A stretch of 64,000 nucleotides of DNA from Azolla caroliniana (lineage: Eukaryota; Polypodiophyta). Shown piece after piece: positions 1 through 11,308 of the stretch. The notes beneath the pieces were generated by a model, which had not been told where the DNA came from, made no database searches, and was given only the letters and a program-made list of their open reading frames with translations. The DNA lies in the NCBI GenBank assembly GCA_043228905.1, contig JBHGNT010000010.1, positions 8,246,001-8,310,000 of the forward strand. The letters run 5' to 3'. Every line of letters starts with the position of its first letter. Within the stretch, counting starts at the first letter, position 1. Both the position numbers and the translations under genes were made by a program.

Positions 1-199
1 CATCAGAATTAAATCAACCGATTCGTATCCAACTCGGTTAAGTCAAACGACAGTAGTCACTTCTGATAGAGTCAACCAATAGTCGCAACCGATTTGACTC
101 GTGTCCAAGTCCAACTAGGATGATATCGGGGGACCTAGTCGGCTGCATCCTACCATTGCTTGTAGTCGATTCTGGATAGAGACTAACAAGCCGACACAG

Positions 200-3100
200 A
201 TGGCATCAACATTCGGCTCATCAGGGATGAATCTAAGGAAGTTCGACGGATCAAACTTAAACTTCTGGAAAGAGCCAATGCAAGACTATCTAATAGCCAA
301 GGGTCAAATAGATCTGATCGAGTAAGAAAACCCTCCAGAAGGAATCAAGCCAAATGAATGGATGGAACTTGATAGAATTGTCTGAGCCACCATTCGAATG
401 CACTTGTCGGAGTTAGTGTACTTCACAGTGCAATTGTGTTCGACAACCTTTCAATTGTGGAAGACATTATCAGACACTTATGAGAACAAGGTCGCCGCCA
501 CAAAGACATATTTGATTCGGCACCTCTACAACCTGCGGATGATAGAATCTGACTCGGTCCAGGCACACCTGAACGAGCACGAAATTTTAAGCTCCTAGAT
601 TTCGGCTCAGGGGACGACAATCGAAAATGAACTAAGAGCAATGTTTCTCATCAGTAGTCTCCCCTCTTCGTGGGAAACTTTCGTCACAATCGTGTGCAAT
701 GCTTCTACTGCAATTGTGAAGTATTCCGAAGTTACAAGTGTAATACTGACTGAAGTAGCTCGGAGGAAATTGTTTGCAAAAGATTCGATAGATGAAGCTT
801 ATGTAGTACAAGGTTCGGCCGATCGACCAAACAATTGAGGAAGATGTTCTTCCGGACAACTGAACAATCAGCGAGGTTGGAGCAAGTACTGGGACAATTG
901 AATATGCAACTAATGCAAGAATCCCGGGCACATCAAAACGGATTGGCATGCACTCAAAGCTAAGAACGATAAAGCTCAACGAGTTGATCAGAAGAGTGGC
1001 CGGCATGAGGAGGTCAATTACGTCGGTGCTTTAGCCGAAGTATTGTCCAATGACCCAAACATACTATCCATTGGATACCTCGTCGAATCAGAAGTTCTGC
1101 CTATGACTAAGGAATCGAGCACATGGCTCTTGGATTCGGGTGCATCCTACCATGTGCTCCCTCACAGATCCCAATTTCGGGAATATTTGGTCTGACACTC
1201 TGACTCAATATGAGTTGGAAATTGGTAGCATTGCGCTATTATTGGAATCAGCACTATAGAACTCAATCTCCTAGGTGGTTCTACATTAGTACTACACAAT
1301 GTCTGACGTGTACCTGAGCTCTCAACACTTTTGATCTTAGTCGAACAATTGGACAAAGATGGCATCCATGATGGCTTCTCATTAGGAGGATGGACACTCC
1401 ACAAGGGGAACCTCCTACTTGCTCGAGGACCGAAAGTACATTCTCTGTACCTGTTTTATGTCACACTAAGAGAGGGTGACCTGTTCCTGGTTGATATTCA
1501 TGTGTCATCATTATGGCATGGAAGACTTAGACACCTCAGCAAGGTCGACATCACGCATTTATCTAGACCCAAATATATCCCCAAACTCTCCTTCTCATAT
1601 CACCTCCTACTAGATCAGTTTCATTGACAACTCAACTCAAAAGGTGTGGGGTTATTCGATTAAAACCAAAGATCCAATGTTCTCGATCTTTTCCGAATGG
1701 CTCGCTATGGTAGAGAACTAGTCTAGTCGAATGCTGAAATGCCTTCAGACCAACAATGGAGGAGAGTTCAAGTCTGAAGAATTCGTCAAATTTTGCCAAC
1801 AATGCGGCATTCGACGTGAATACACGACACCCTATAGTCCGGAGCAAAACGGAATTGACGAGCGCACGAATCAGAAAATTCAAGAACAGAATAGTTTCCA
1901 TGCTCCAACACTCCGGACTGTCGAATGGCTTCTAGGCAAAGGCCGTACTTACGTCAGTACACATTATTAACATGTCACTGAGTAGGCCTCTAGGACTTCA
2001 AGTACCTCCGGAATTATGGACCAACAAGACGCCAAATTACGACAAGCTGAGGATTTTCGAGTACGAGGCATACACCCTCATACCAAAAGAAAATTGCCAC
2101 AAATTAGAACAAGGTCCAGGAAATGCATTTTCCTTGGCTATTGGCTAGATGGCGAGTTCAAATACTGACTCTGGACCTTGAGCATAGACAAATCATTTGA
2201 AGTTCGGACGTACTATTCAATGAATTGGCTATGCACAAGATGGACGAAAGGCCTATTGAAGTCTGGCGGCAACTGTTTCTGAAGTGCCAACCCCTCATGA
2301 TGGCCCAACCCAAAACACAAGGTCAGCTTTATGGGTAGCCGAAACCTCTAACACCGATTCGGCTCCGACCGATTCGGCTTTGGATCATCTGACTCCGACA
2401 CCCGATGCAACTAATCTAGTCATACCTCAAGGATCCAAGCGACTATCGCAACCCCCGGAGGTACTCTCCTAGAATCTTCTTTACAGACACTTACGAACCG
2501 ACGTCATACGAAGAAGCATGAGCAGCAACCGATTCAGCCACATGGCATATGGCGATGGAGTCGGAAATGAACTCCATTCGGGCAAACAAGACTTCGGATT
2601 TGGTCGAACTACTGAAAAATCAACGTGCTCTTCCGTGCAAATGGGTCTACAGATTAAAAGAGACATCCAATTCGGCCACCTCAAAATTCAAGGCCATATT
2701 AGTTGCGAAAGGGTTTCAATAAGAATATGGTGTCAATTTCGATGAAATCTTTTCGCTAGTGGTGAAAATGACAACCCTTTGTTTTATGCTTGGCGTTGTG
2801 GCAACCGAGGATTTGGAGTTGATTCCGCTAGATGTAAAAACAACATTCCACCACAGTGACTTAGAGGAGGAAATTTATATGGAGCAACTGAAAGGCTTTG
2901 TGGTATTCGGCCAGAAACTAGTCTGCCGACTCAAGAAGAGTCTTTACGGCCTGAATCAGGCACCACGGCAGTGGTATAAGAAGTTTGACAACTTCATCCA
3001 ATCACTCAGCTTCTCAAAGGGCGATGAGGACCATTGTCTCTTCACCAAAAAGAGCTCGAGACGGGTCTCCCATCTTCCTCATCATCTACATGGACGACAT

Positions 3101-4120
3101 GCTACTCTCCGACTGGCATGCCGAAGAGCTTGCCGAACTTGTTCGGCAACTACGATTGAAGTTTGGCATGAATGATCTTGGTCTGGCAAGACATATTCTC
3201 AGGATGAAGACAAGTCGGAATCGGAATCGGAATCGACGAAAGTTGTTTCTGTGTCAATCCGACTATATTGGACTTTTCTTAGAACGTTTCTGCAATCGGC
3301 CAAATCAGGTTTGACCCCGCTCCCCATTAATCTTCGGCTGTCTCAGTGAGAATTGCCGACATCTAGTCTGGAGAGGGAAGTTATGAAGTTGGTACCGTAT
3401 GCACTAGTAGTCCCTCCTTGATGTACGCGATGGTCGCGACACGACTTGACATTGCACATGCTGTCAGAGTCGTCAGCCGATTTATGCACAATCCCGGTCG
3501 ATCGCATTGGAACGCGGTCAAGCATGTGTTCAGATATCTAGTGGGCACAAAAGACTATGGCATCCTATTTGGGCTGAATGATACCTCAGGTGTAGTCGGT
3601 TATACTGACTCAAACTTTGTCGGTTGACAATCGAAAATCGACAATCGGATAGTGTTTCAAATTCGGCAATGGAACGATTTCATGGAAATCAAAACTTCAG
3701 GAGGCATTGCCACATCAACAACCGAGGCCAAATACGTAGCCGCATCCGATGCAACGAAAGAGGCCTGATGGCTTGATTGGCTGGATTGCACGTTTCGACA
3801 AGCCGAATCCGGCTTGGCTCCAATATTCTACAACGACAGCTAGGGTGTTGTCGCTGAGTCGAAAAATCTAGTTTAGCACAACGCCTTGAAACACATTGAT
3901 GTGAGATATCACTTTGTTCAGGAGTGTGTCATTTCAGGGAAAATCAACCTTGAGAAGATACCTAGAACCGATAATGTCACAGATGGGATGACCAAGTGTC
4001 TTTTGGCAGATCGATTTCGATCTTTTGGCACCAGTTGGGCATAATGAAGAATCAATCTGATTGAGTAAGACACTAGGGATGGTTTCGAACAATCATCATC
4101 GACAATTCGAGGTTCGGTCT
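200..4120 (+). pseudogene. Copia-1 gag-pol pseudogene
   Basis: Remains of a copia polyprotein spread over several frames. The N-terminus at 200 carries a typical gag opening (FDGSNLNFWKEPMQDYL) and stops at a TAA near 323. Gag helices follow at 398-830. The protease motif LLDSGASYH lies near 1128-1155 with its catalytic Asp intact. The integrase core is at 1731-1900 (NNGGEF ... QNGIDER). Reverse transcriptase blocks run from 2759 to 3250, including SLYGLNQAPRQWY and a YMDDMLL catalytic box in the frame of 2985-3314. RNase H fragments lie at 3418-4000. At least six stops or frameshifts separate these pieces. In a living element the product would be processed to the particle, cDNA and integration enzymes; no functional product is expected here. 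Confidence 0.85.
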
Positions 4121-4275
4121 TAGTTCCTTCGACCCCGACCAATTCAGCCTTCTATTTTTCAGAGTTTACCAACTCAAACAGGAATCTGATTTGTTTGACG
4201 ACCTTGTACAAATCTGTATTTTCCATTTACTCTCTTTATTACAGATTTCCATTGTATACGCCCATTACGGGGGAA

Positions 4276-4505
4276 TGTCAAATACTGGTCTATAATGGCC
4301 GTATTCACATTTGTAACTTCAACAACCTAGATTTAGGACAATGCTGTAAATATGTCAAAGGGTAGTTGCCCTAGCCTAGTTAGTATATAATGGGCTTTGT
4401 AACCTAGTTTGTTGTTGTTGTTCATCTTGGTTATTGCCGCCATTCATTTGTAACTTTGAGCTTGAATAATATAGTTACATATTGTGTGCCTCTCTCTCTC
4501 TCTCA
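4276..4505 (+). repeat. Copia-1 3' LTR (about 230 bp)
   Basis: Begins TGTCAAATACTGG directly after a purine-rich tract (ACGGGGGAA) and ends in a short CT run closing with CA. A TATA-like stretch (tatataat) lies near 4384. The partner LTR is off-window, so the right edge is set only by the terminal CA and the start of LINE-1 homology. Confidence 0.55.
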
Positions 4506-4514
4506 GTAGGACGT

Positions 4515-6413
4515 GACACCACTAGGAAAAGAGCTTTGGTCCTTCAGTTTAAGGGCTCAGAATCTAGAATTTCATTTTTTAAAAAGAGACCAATTCTAGG
4601 CTTGGGCTGGGACCCTATCTACCTCGATGAAGACCTAACCAAGATGCAAATTGAGCATCGTAAAACTTGTATGTGGTGAGTCATACAAGCTTGTAAAGAG
4701 GGACATCGTGCTTTTTACCGAGACGGACGTGTGATAATAAATGATCGTGCCACCAATTGACGGCATGTGGACCATGTGGTTGATAATAAAATTAGGATGA
4801 CTTTATGGAACTGAAACAGTGCACTTTGGACACACCCTGGCCGTCTAGAGGAGATTTTGAAGGTATTTGACATACTTTTTTTTAGTAGAAACACATCAGC
4901 GTCCAAATCGAGGATTGCCATGAGTTGACAGTTTTCATTGGGAATCTGTCTTTAGACAAACCTCACTTCGACACACTACTAGAGGGTCTAGAGGGGTTGC
5001 GATACTATTTCAGAGAGAGATACATAATAGGATAGAAATACTAAAGACCGACCTAGAAGCCCGATTTATGTGGGTGAAAGTCCTCACTAGCAAGGATTAG
5101 GAGATATTTATCGCCGTTTGTTACTTCCCCCTGAAAGGATCCTAGTATAATATGGCTGGAGAGGTGAGTATAGTTGATTAAGGAACGCCGCATGGGTCTT
5201 CTCCATACGAACCTTTATCGGATGACATAATCCAATATTCTTCTCAAGAGGAAGTCTTCCTTGCAGGAGATTTCAATGTGAGAACCCAATCCCGACAATG
5301 CACAATATTTCAAATGGATAGAAACCTAGAAATGGTGAGTGTCGACCCTTTAGACTTAGACATAACACGTACACCAAAGGATCAAGGTGCGGACACCACA
5401 AGCTTTGGCCATCATCTGCTTGAACTTGGAAGCCGACACCAGATGGTCATATATAATGGCTTAGCCAAGTGGCCGGGCTCAGAAGAGCTCACATGTTTCC
5501 CACATGGAGGAGGGGAAAGCACACTTGATTACCTAATAGGACGCCCTGAAGCTACCCACATGGTTAACTCGTTCTGGGTGGCCCCATGCCCCATTGGTGC
5601 AGATCATGGCTTCCTATAATCTGAGCTAAAATGCAACACCTCCCATGCCACCAACTCTAGTCAACAAAACCATCACACCATAATACATTTCACGCATGAC
5701 GTTGTTGACATCTACTCCCGACATGTTCAAGCCCATCTCTCCTCTTTTGATTCGTCCTTCCATTTAGAGAACCTCACTACAAAACTCGCACACATCCTTC
5801 ACTCAACAACAATTAGTGGCTTCCCATACACGAAACACTCCAATCATAGTAGAATAGGGTCTATGCCACAAAACAAGTGGTATGATGAGGATTGTAGAGA
5901 GTTGTATAGACAACTTAAACTGTCGCGACTTAGTGGTACTATTTCCTCCATATAGGCTCGCAAAGAGATGTGCAACTTGATGATACGTCGTAAAAGAGGA
6001 GCTTGGGAAGCATCTCAATATTGGGAACTCTACCATATGCTCATGTGTAGGGATTGTGCCCTTGAATGGAAGAGACTATAGGAACCGCGACCATAAACAC
6101 CCATTGAGGATCCCAATATTTGGTACACATATATCGAGAGACTCTACCATGTCCCGAACCAACCACCCATTCCAATGCCTTCCACACCTCGACCTACCAT
6201 GGGGACACTTTTCACGACCTCTAGGGTCACGAAGGTCATAAAAAAATTACAACATAGAAAATCCATGGACCACACAGGATTGCGAGCCGATCACATCATA
6301 TATGCTCGAGATTTCATAGCCCCCTTTCTCACTCTAATCTTCAACCGCGCCCTCGCCGAGTGTTTTCCACCACAATGGACCATGAACACAATGGCCCCTA
6401 TACATAAAGGAGG
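4515..6413 (+). pseudogene. LINE-1a 5' part: ORF1 tail, endonuclease, start of reverse transcriptase
   Basis: 4530-4735 encodes a basic ORF1 C-terminal segment (FFKKRPILGLGWDPIYLDED ... FYRDGRVIINDR) resembling the RNA-binding C-terminal domain of L1 ORF1 proteins. 4790-5620 is an AP-endonuclease-like domain broken by stops. Its best part is 5278-5619, with STLDYLIGR and a C-terminal GADHG that stands where the family has SDH. 6175-6413 opens the reverse transcriptase (KSMDHTGLRADHI ... HKGG). The frame then ends in the Copia-A1 LTR. Numerous stops show it is dead. Confidence 0.8.
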
Positions 6414-6820
6414 TGTTGAGAGACAAGCTCAACATCGGCCGGATCGACTGAAGAAGCCGAGGACCGGATCGGTTGGTACCGATCGGTTAGGCCGAGTGCG
6501 TAAACCGGGAGGTCGTTAGGAAAGATATTCCGTGAGGAATATATTTGGGAGTTAGTGTAGGAGCTCTTAATGAGCATTGAAGTACTGTCAGTACTTCGGT
6601 TAGTCCTTCTAGGACTTGTATAAAAGTGTTCATTGAACACACATATGTATAGAGTGGTGAATAGAGATTGTGTACTTTTGGTATATAATTTTTGTGTGTC
6701 TTCTCTCTCACTCTCTCTGTCTCTCCCGCGTATACTATGTAAGCTCAAGCTCTCCATTAAACCTGAGTTTCCTTCCTTCTGTTCGGTCTTCATACTTGCT
6801 TCCCCACGCTACTTTCTACA
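6414..6820 (+). repeat. Copia-A1 5' LTR
   Basis: TGTTGAG...TCTACA, 407 bp. It opens with a 7-bp inverted repeat (TGTTGAG / CTCAACA), has two dyads just before a TATA box at 6619-6625, and a CT-rich leader at 6700-6730. The primer site follows at once. Confidence 0.93.
6580..6625 (+). promoter_or_regulatory. Copia-A1 LTR core promoter with two upstream dyads
   Basis: A 17-nt dyad AAGTACTGTCAGTACTT (6580-6596) is followed by AGTCCTTCTAGGACT (6602-6616) and then TATAAAA (6619-6625). The same order is found in the LTRs of Copia-A2 and Copia-A3. A TATA box at this point is expected for the U3/R boundary; a role for the dyads is inference. Confidence 0.7.
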
Positions 6821-6832
6821 TGGTATCAGAGT
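6821..6832 (+). other. Copia-A1 primer binding site (tRNA-iMet type)
   Basis: TGGTATCAGAGT directly follows the 5' LTR. It matches the common plant copia primer site TGGTATCAGAGC except at the last base. Confidence 0.85.
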
Positions 6833-6892
6833 GCGAGGGTTGAGAACCTCTCTGCAGCCGACACAGCTTGACGAAGAAGAACGAGAAGAACG

Positions 6893-7852
6893 ATGGATAG
6901 AGGCATGGCGAGCTCCCTTCCAACAGAGAAGCTCGACAGAACCAACTACGCGTCTTGGTCCTACAAGATGCACCAGTACCTGCTCGGGCACGGCTACTGG
7001 AGTTATGTCGAAGGAGCTAATGAAGCGGCACCCGAATCGACACACAGAGACTTCCCGTCGTGGGAGCAATCGGCGAGCAGGGTATTATACTGCTTCGCGT
7101 CGTGTGTGGGCGAACAGCTATTGAGCTATGTTCGGGATGCAAAGACGCCAAAGGGTGCATGGGAAAATCTGAAGAAGATTCTCGCCGCGAGCACCACAGC
7201 CAGGAAGCTTCAGCTCCGACAGGAGTTGAGCAACCTACGACAACGCGACTTGTCGGTGGCGGACTATACCTCGAAGATCAAGGATATCTGCGACTCCCTC
7301 GCCTCCATAGAGGTGAACATCGAGGAGAGCGAGATGGTCCAGATCTTTCTCAGAGGTTTGGCATCGAAGTTCGGAGCGTTCCGAACGGCTATGTGTACCC
7401 GGGAGAATACGCCGTCCTTTTTCGACTTACAGTCAATGCTCCTGGTAGAGGAGAACCACATAGGTGCGCCTACAAGCACGCACGCCGACAGTAGAATGTT
7501 GTACACGGAGGGAGATAGGCCCCGTGGACGTGGAGGACGAGGCGAGTCGGCACACAATGGAGGCGGCCGACGAGATCAAGGAAGAAGGCACCGAAGTGAT
7601 GCCGACAGCAACTCCGGACCCTCCGGAAACAGGGGGAGTCGAAGCGATGAGAACCGGCAAGGGAAAGCCATCACGGAGTGCTGGTACTGTGGCAAGAAAG
7701 GCCATAGGGAAAGTGAGTGCTGGAAGAAGCGCGCCGATTCAGAGAGAACCGGTTCCGGAAACGGCTCCGGACATACCGACAAGGGTAATCGGCAGCGATC
7801 GCACTACGCACAAAAGACTCCGGGAGAGCCGGAGAAGGGTCTGCCTTCGTGA
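6893..7852 (+). pseudogene. Copia-A1 gag (frame intact, disconnected from pol)
   Basis: An open 319-codon frame starting at the first good ATG after the primer site. It has the copia gag opening (LDRTNYASWSYKMHQYLLG), the UBN2-type helical region to about residue 180, an Arg/Gly-rich stretch at 200-255, and one CCHC zinc knuckle (CWYCGKKGHRESEC, about residues 263-276) for RNA packaging. It ends at TGA 7850-7852, while pol continues in the frame one base back. Copia elements of this kind normally make one fused polyprotein, so an indel between the knuckle and 7852 is likely. The protein could still be made as free gag; coupling to pol is lost. Confidence 0.85.
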
Positions 7853-7854
7853 CG

Positions 7855-10800
7855 AGACACGAAGCAAACTCAATGAAACAGAGCACCCCGAGATCGGACG
7901 AGGTGTGGTACGTAAACTCCGGCGCGTCAAACCACATGACGAGCCATAAGGAGTGGTTCTCGTACCTTGAAAAACCGGTACAACCTAGAGTAGTCGCAAC
8001 TGGAGACGACACTCCGCATCTGATCGCGAATGTCAGAGAAGTTCCCCTTAACCATGTTGGGCAGAAAGGGAAACTCATGAACGTGTTGCACATTCCGACA
8101 ATCACGAAGAACTTGGTCTCGGTCGGACAGATCGTCGACCAAGGGATGGAGGTTCGGTTTACACACCTCGGGTGCTTCATTGAGGAAGAAGGCCATGTGA
8201 TTGCGCAAGGGCGCAGAGACGGGAGGATGTTCATCCTCGACTCCACTGATGGCGGCACCGCAATGTTCGCGAAGGGACAAAAATCCGAGTCGGAAATCGA
8301 CTTGTGGCACAAGCGGATAGGCCACGTCAACTACCAGCGGCTTCAAGATCTGCAATCGAAACAGGTAGTGTTCGGATTGCCCAAATTTAGTGGCCGAAAG
8401 GCACAAATTTGTGAAGCCTGCCAGCTCGGGAAGCAACACCGACTTCCTTTCCCAAACGAGCGAAACCGGAGCCGAAACAAACTCGACCTTATACACTCCG
8501 ATGTATGGGGGCCGGCACAAAACGTTAGTCTTGGCGGGAGCCGATATTTCGTCTCCTTCATCGACGACCACACGCGGCACACGTGGATCTACCTCATTGA
8601 GAGGAAGAGCGAAGTCTTCGACTGTTTCCGGGACCTCAAAGGGTTCGTGGAAACGGAAACGGGACGAAAGATCAAGTGCCTGCAGTCGGATGGCAGGAAA
8701 GAGTACTTTTCCGGTCAATTCAACTGTTACCTACAACAAATGGGAATTCGGCGCGAATTCAGTTGTAGATACACGTTGAAGCAGAATGGCGTGGCCGAAA
8801 GGAAGAATCGGTCAGTTGTGGAAGCGGCACGGGCAATGTTGGAGGAGAAGAGCTTGCCCAAGTTCTACTAGGCCGAGGCGGTAAGGACCGCGGTATACAT
8901 CCAGAACCGGATCGGAGACAAAGTGTCGGCGCACGACCTATATTTCGGAACGAAGCGGAACTTGCGACACTTGAGGGTGTTCGGTAGCATTGCATATGTG
9001 CATGTACCGAAGGAGAAAAGAAGGAAGTTGGACGCAAAGGCCGAGAAATGCATCTTGGTCGGTTACTCGGACGAGCAGAAGGGTTATAAGTGCTATAACC
9101 CTCACACCAAACAAGTGCATGTTAGCCGCGAGGTTGTGGTTGACGAGTCCGCGTCCTGGTACCAGCCCCCGACTTCGAACCCCGACTCCAATCCGTGCTC
9201 TGACGATGAGGTCAGAGAGGCCGAGATGCCTCTAGATGAGCCCGAAATCGAGACCCGCAAAGAGAGTCTGATTTCACTCTGTTTAAGTGGACCGAGTGGA
9301 CCGATTGGACGACTGAGTCGGTACAACCGGTTCGATGAAGAGCCGGCGAGTAGTGGAGACTCGGCCGTGCATTCCCCGCACAGGAAGCCGAGGAGACGGC
9401 TTACGTGCAAAGAGAAAGGGAAGAAGAAGGTGTCGGATTCCGGCACGGATAAGAACGAGTCAGACCGACGCGAGTCCGACTCCGAGGGAACCGGTGACGG
9501 GTCTTTAAAAGTGAAGTCCGCGTCGACCGAGAAGGCCTCGACATCGGCTAATGCGAGATTACGCCGATCTACCCGCCAGAAGAATCCTGTTTATCGGTTC
9601 GGATACAACGAGTACATGGCGCATCATTACGCGTACATGACCCGTGTAGCGGAAGTGCGTGAGCCGGAGAGCTACGCAGAAGCGGCTAAAGACGCGAATT
9701 GGCGTGCCGCAATGCAGGAAGAGATGCATGCATTGGCGGAGAACGAGACCTAGGACCTGGTTGACGCACCAAGAGGGGTAAAACCGATCGGGTGTAGGTG
9801 GGTGTACAAAGTCAAGTACAACACCGATGGCTCGGTCAACCGGTACAAGGCTTGGCTAGTGGCAAAGGGCTACGCGCAGAAACACGGCATCGACTACGAT
9901 GAGACATTTGCGCCGATCGCGAAAATGACAACCGTCCGTGTTTTGCTCGTAGTAGCCGCGGCCAAGAGGTGGCACCTACATCAAATGGATGTAAAGAATG
10001 CGTTCCTGCAAGGTGACCTTGAGGAACAGGTGTACATGGTACAGCCCCCCGGATTTCACTCCGGAACGAACTCCTCAGCAGTATGCCGACTGAAGAAGTC
10101 CCTTTACGGACTGAAGCAAGCCCCGCGTGCCTGGAACGCGAAGATCACGCAACAATTGCGTCGAATGGGCTTCGTCACGTCAAAATCGGACTCTTCCCTG
10201 TTCATCCGGAAAGGTTGACTCGGACCGGTTAGTATTTTACTATATGTTGATGACTTGGTCATCACCGGCGCCGACCTAGGAGAAATCGACCGTGTGAAGC
10301 TCCAGCTTGCGGCATCGTTCGACATGAAGGATCTGGGGGACCTTCATTACTTCCTCGGGATCGAAGTGATCCGTACCCCCGAAGGCATATTGATCTGCCA
10401 ACGTCATTACGTGTTGGGTATACTTAGGATGGCTGATTGTAAGTCCGTCTCGACTCCTCTGGACAGAACCGTCAAGCTTCGTCCCGATATGGGAAAGGTA
10501 TGCGACCCGACGAGGTTCCGACAAATTGTCGGAAGCCTCATATACTTGACCATCACCCGACCCGACCTCAGTTATCCGGTTGGGGTGATCAGTCAGTTCA
10601 TGGCGCGACCTATCGAGGAGCACCTTCAGTGTGCGCAACGCGTACTGCGGTACGTAAGCGGCACTAAGGACCGCGGACTGCTATATCGGACCGGTGCAGC
10701 CGAGTAGTTAGTCGGCTACACCGATGCTGATTGGGCTGGCAATGCCGCCGATCGCCAATCCACGTCTGGATATGCGTTCTCCCTCAGGAGTGTCGCGATT

Positions 10801-10890
10801 GCGTGGAGCAGTAAGAAGCAGCCGACAATTGCACTGTCGCGCACCGAAGCGCCTGAAGATCTCGAAGATCCCGAAGAGCCTCAAGTTGAG
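7855..10890 (+). pseudogene. Copia-A1 pol with four in-frame stops
   Basis: One reading frame runs from about 7855 to 10890 with stops at 8869-8871 (TAG), 9751-9753 (TAG), 10216-10218 (TGA) and 10705-10707 (TAG). The protease motif at about 7903-7940 reads VNSGAS, so the catalytic Asp is replaced by Asn (codon 7915-7917). Integrase shows the zinc region (HKRIGH ... CEACQ), HSDVWG, and QNGVAER. Reverse transcriptase has [12 protein letters not shown] and YVDD at 10243-10254. RNase H keeps GYTDADWAG but is cut off after TIALSRTEA, joining directly to the purine tract. The element therefore lacks a working protease, a continuous frame and the RNase H C-terminus, and could move only in trans. Confidence 0.9.
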
Positions 10891-10902
10891 CTTGAGGGGG
10901 AG
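10891..10902 (+). other. Copia-A1 polypurine tract
   Basis: CTTGAGGGGGAG lies directly before the 3' LTR. This is the expected site for plus-strand priming. Confidence 0.85.
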
Positions 10903-11308
10903 TGTCGAGAGACAGGCTCAACATCGTCGGATCGTCTGAAGAAGCCGAGGACCGGATCGGTTGGTACCAATCGGTTAGGCCGAGTGCGTAAACCGGGAGG
11001 TCATTAGGAAAGATATTCCGTGAGGAATATATTTGGGAGTTAGTGTAGGAGCTCTTAATGATCATTGAAGTACTGTCAGTACTTCGGTCTATCCTTCTAG
11101 GACTTGTATAAATGTGTTCATTGAACACACATATGTATAGAGTGGTGAATAGAGATTGTGTACTTTTGGTATATAACTTTTGTGTGTCTTCTCTCTCACT
11201 CTCTCTGTCTCTCCCGCGTATACTGTGTAAGCTCAAGCTCTCCATTAAACCTGAGTTTCCTTCCTTCTGTTCGGTCTTCATACTTGCTTCCGCACGCTAC
11301 TTTCTACA
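10903..11308 (+). repeat. Copia-A1 3' LTR
   Basis: TGTCGAG...TCTACA, 406 bp, a direct repeat of 6414-6820. The TATA box reads TATAAAT here (11107-11113), and the second upstream dyad has lost outer pairing (tatcc...ggact). Confidence 0.93.

Larger units (their letters stand above)
1..4505 (+). mobile_element. Copia-1: decayed Ty1/copia LTR retrotransposon, 5' end outside the window
   Basis: A plus-strand copia element in the usual order gag, protease, integrase, reverse transcriptase, RNase H, followed by a purine-rich tract (about 4268-4275) and a 3' LTR. No 5' LTR is visible, so the element begins at or before base 1. Its downstream edge abuts LINE-1a. Codon use favours CGG, GAT and TCG triplets, so motifs such as 'ttcgg' and 'gattcgg' recur through the element. 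Many stops and frame changes make it inactive. The family call rests on domain order and motifs, not on a database match. Confidence 0.85.
6414..11308 (+). mobile_element. Copia-A1: LTR retrotransposon inserted in LINE-1a
   Basis: Complete structure on the plus strand: a 407-bp 5' LTR, tRNA(iMet) primer site, gag, pol, purine tract and a 406-bp 3' LTR, bounded by a perfect 5-bp duplication GGAGG (6409-6413 and 11309-11313). By eye the LTRs differ at about 15 bases plus one indel (roughly 96% identity), so the insertion is older than Copia-B2 or Gypsy-1. It sits in the reverse transcriptase of LINE-1a. Confidence 0.95.

Noticed and set aside
7849-7852. Overlapping stop/start (gtga) as a gag-pol re-initiation site in Copia-A1
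   Set aside because: The apparent start is GTG, not ATG. A plain indel in a decayed element explains the frame change better.
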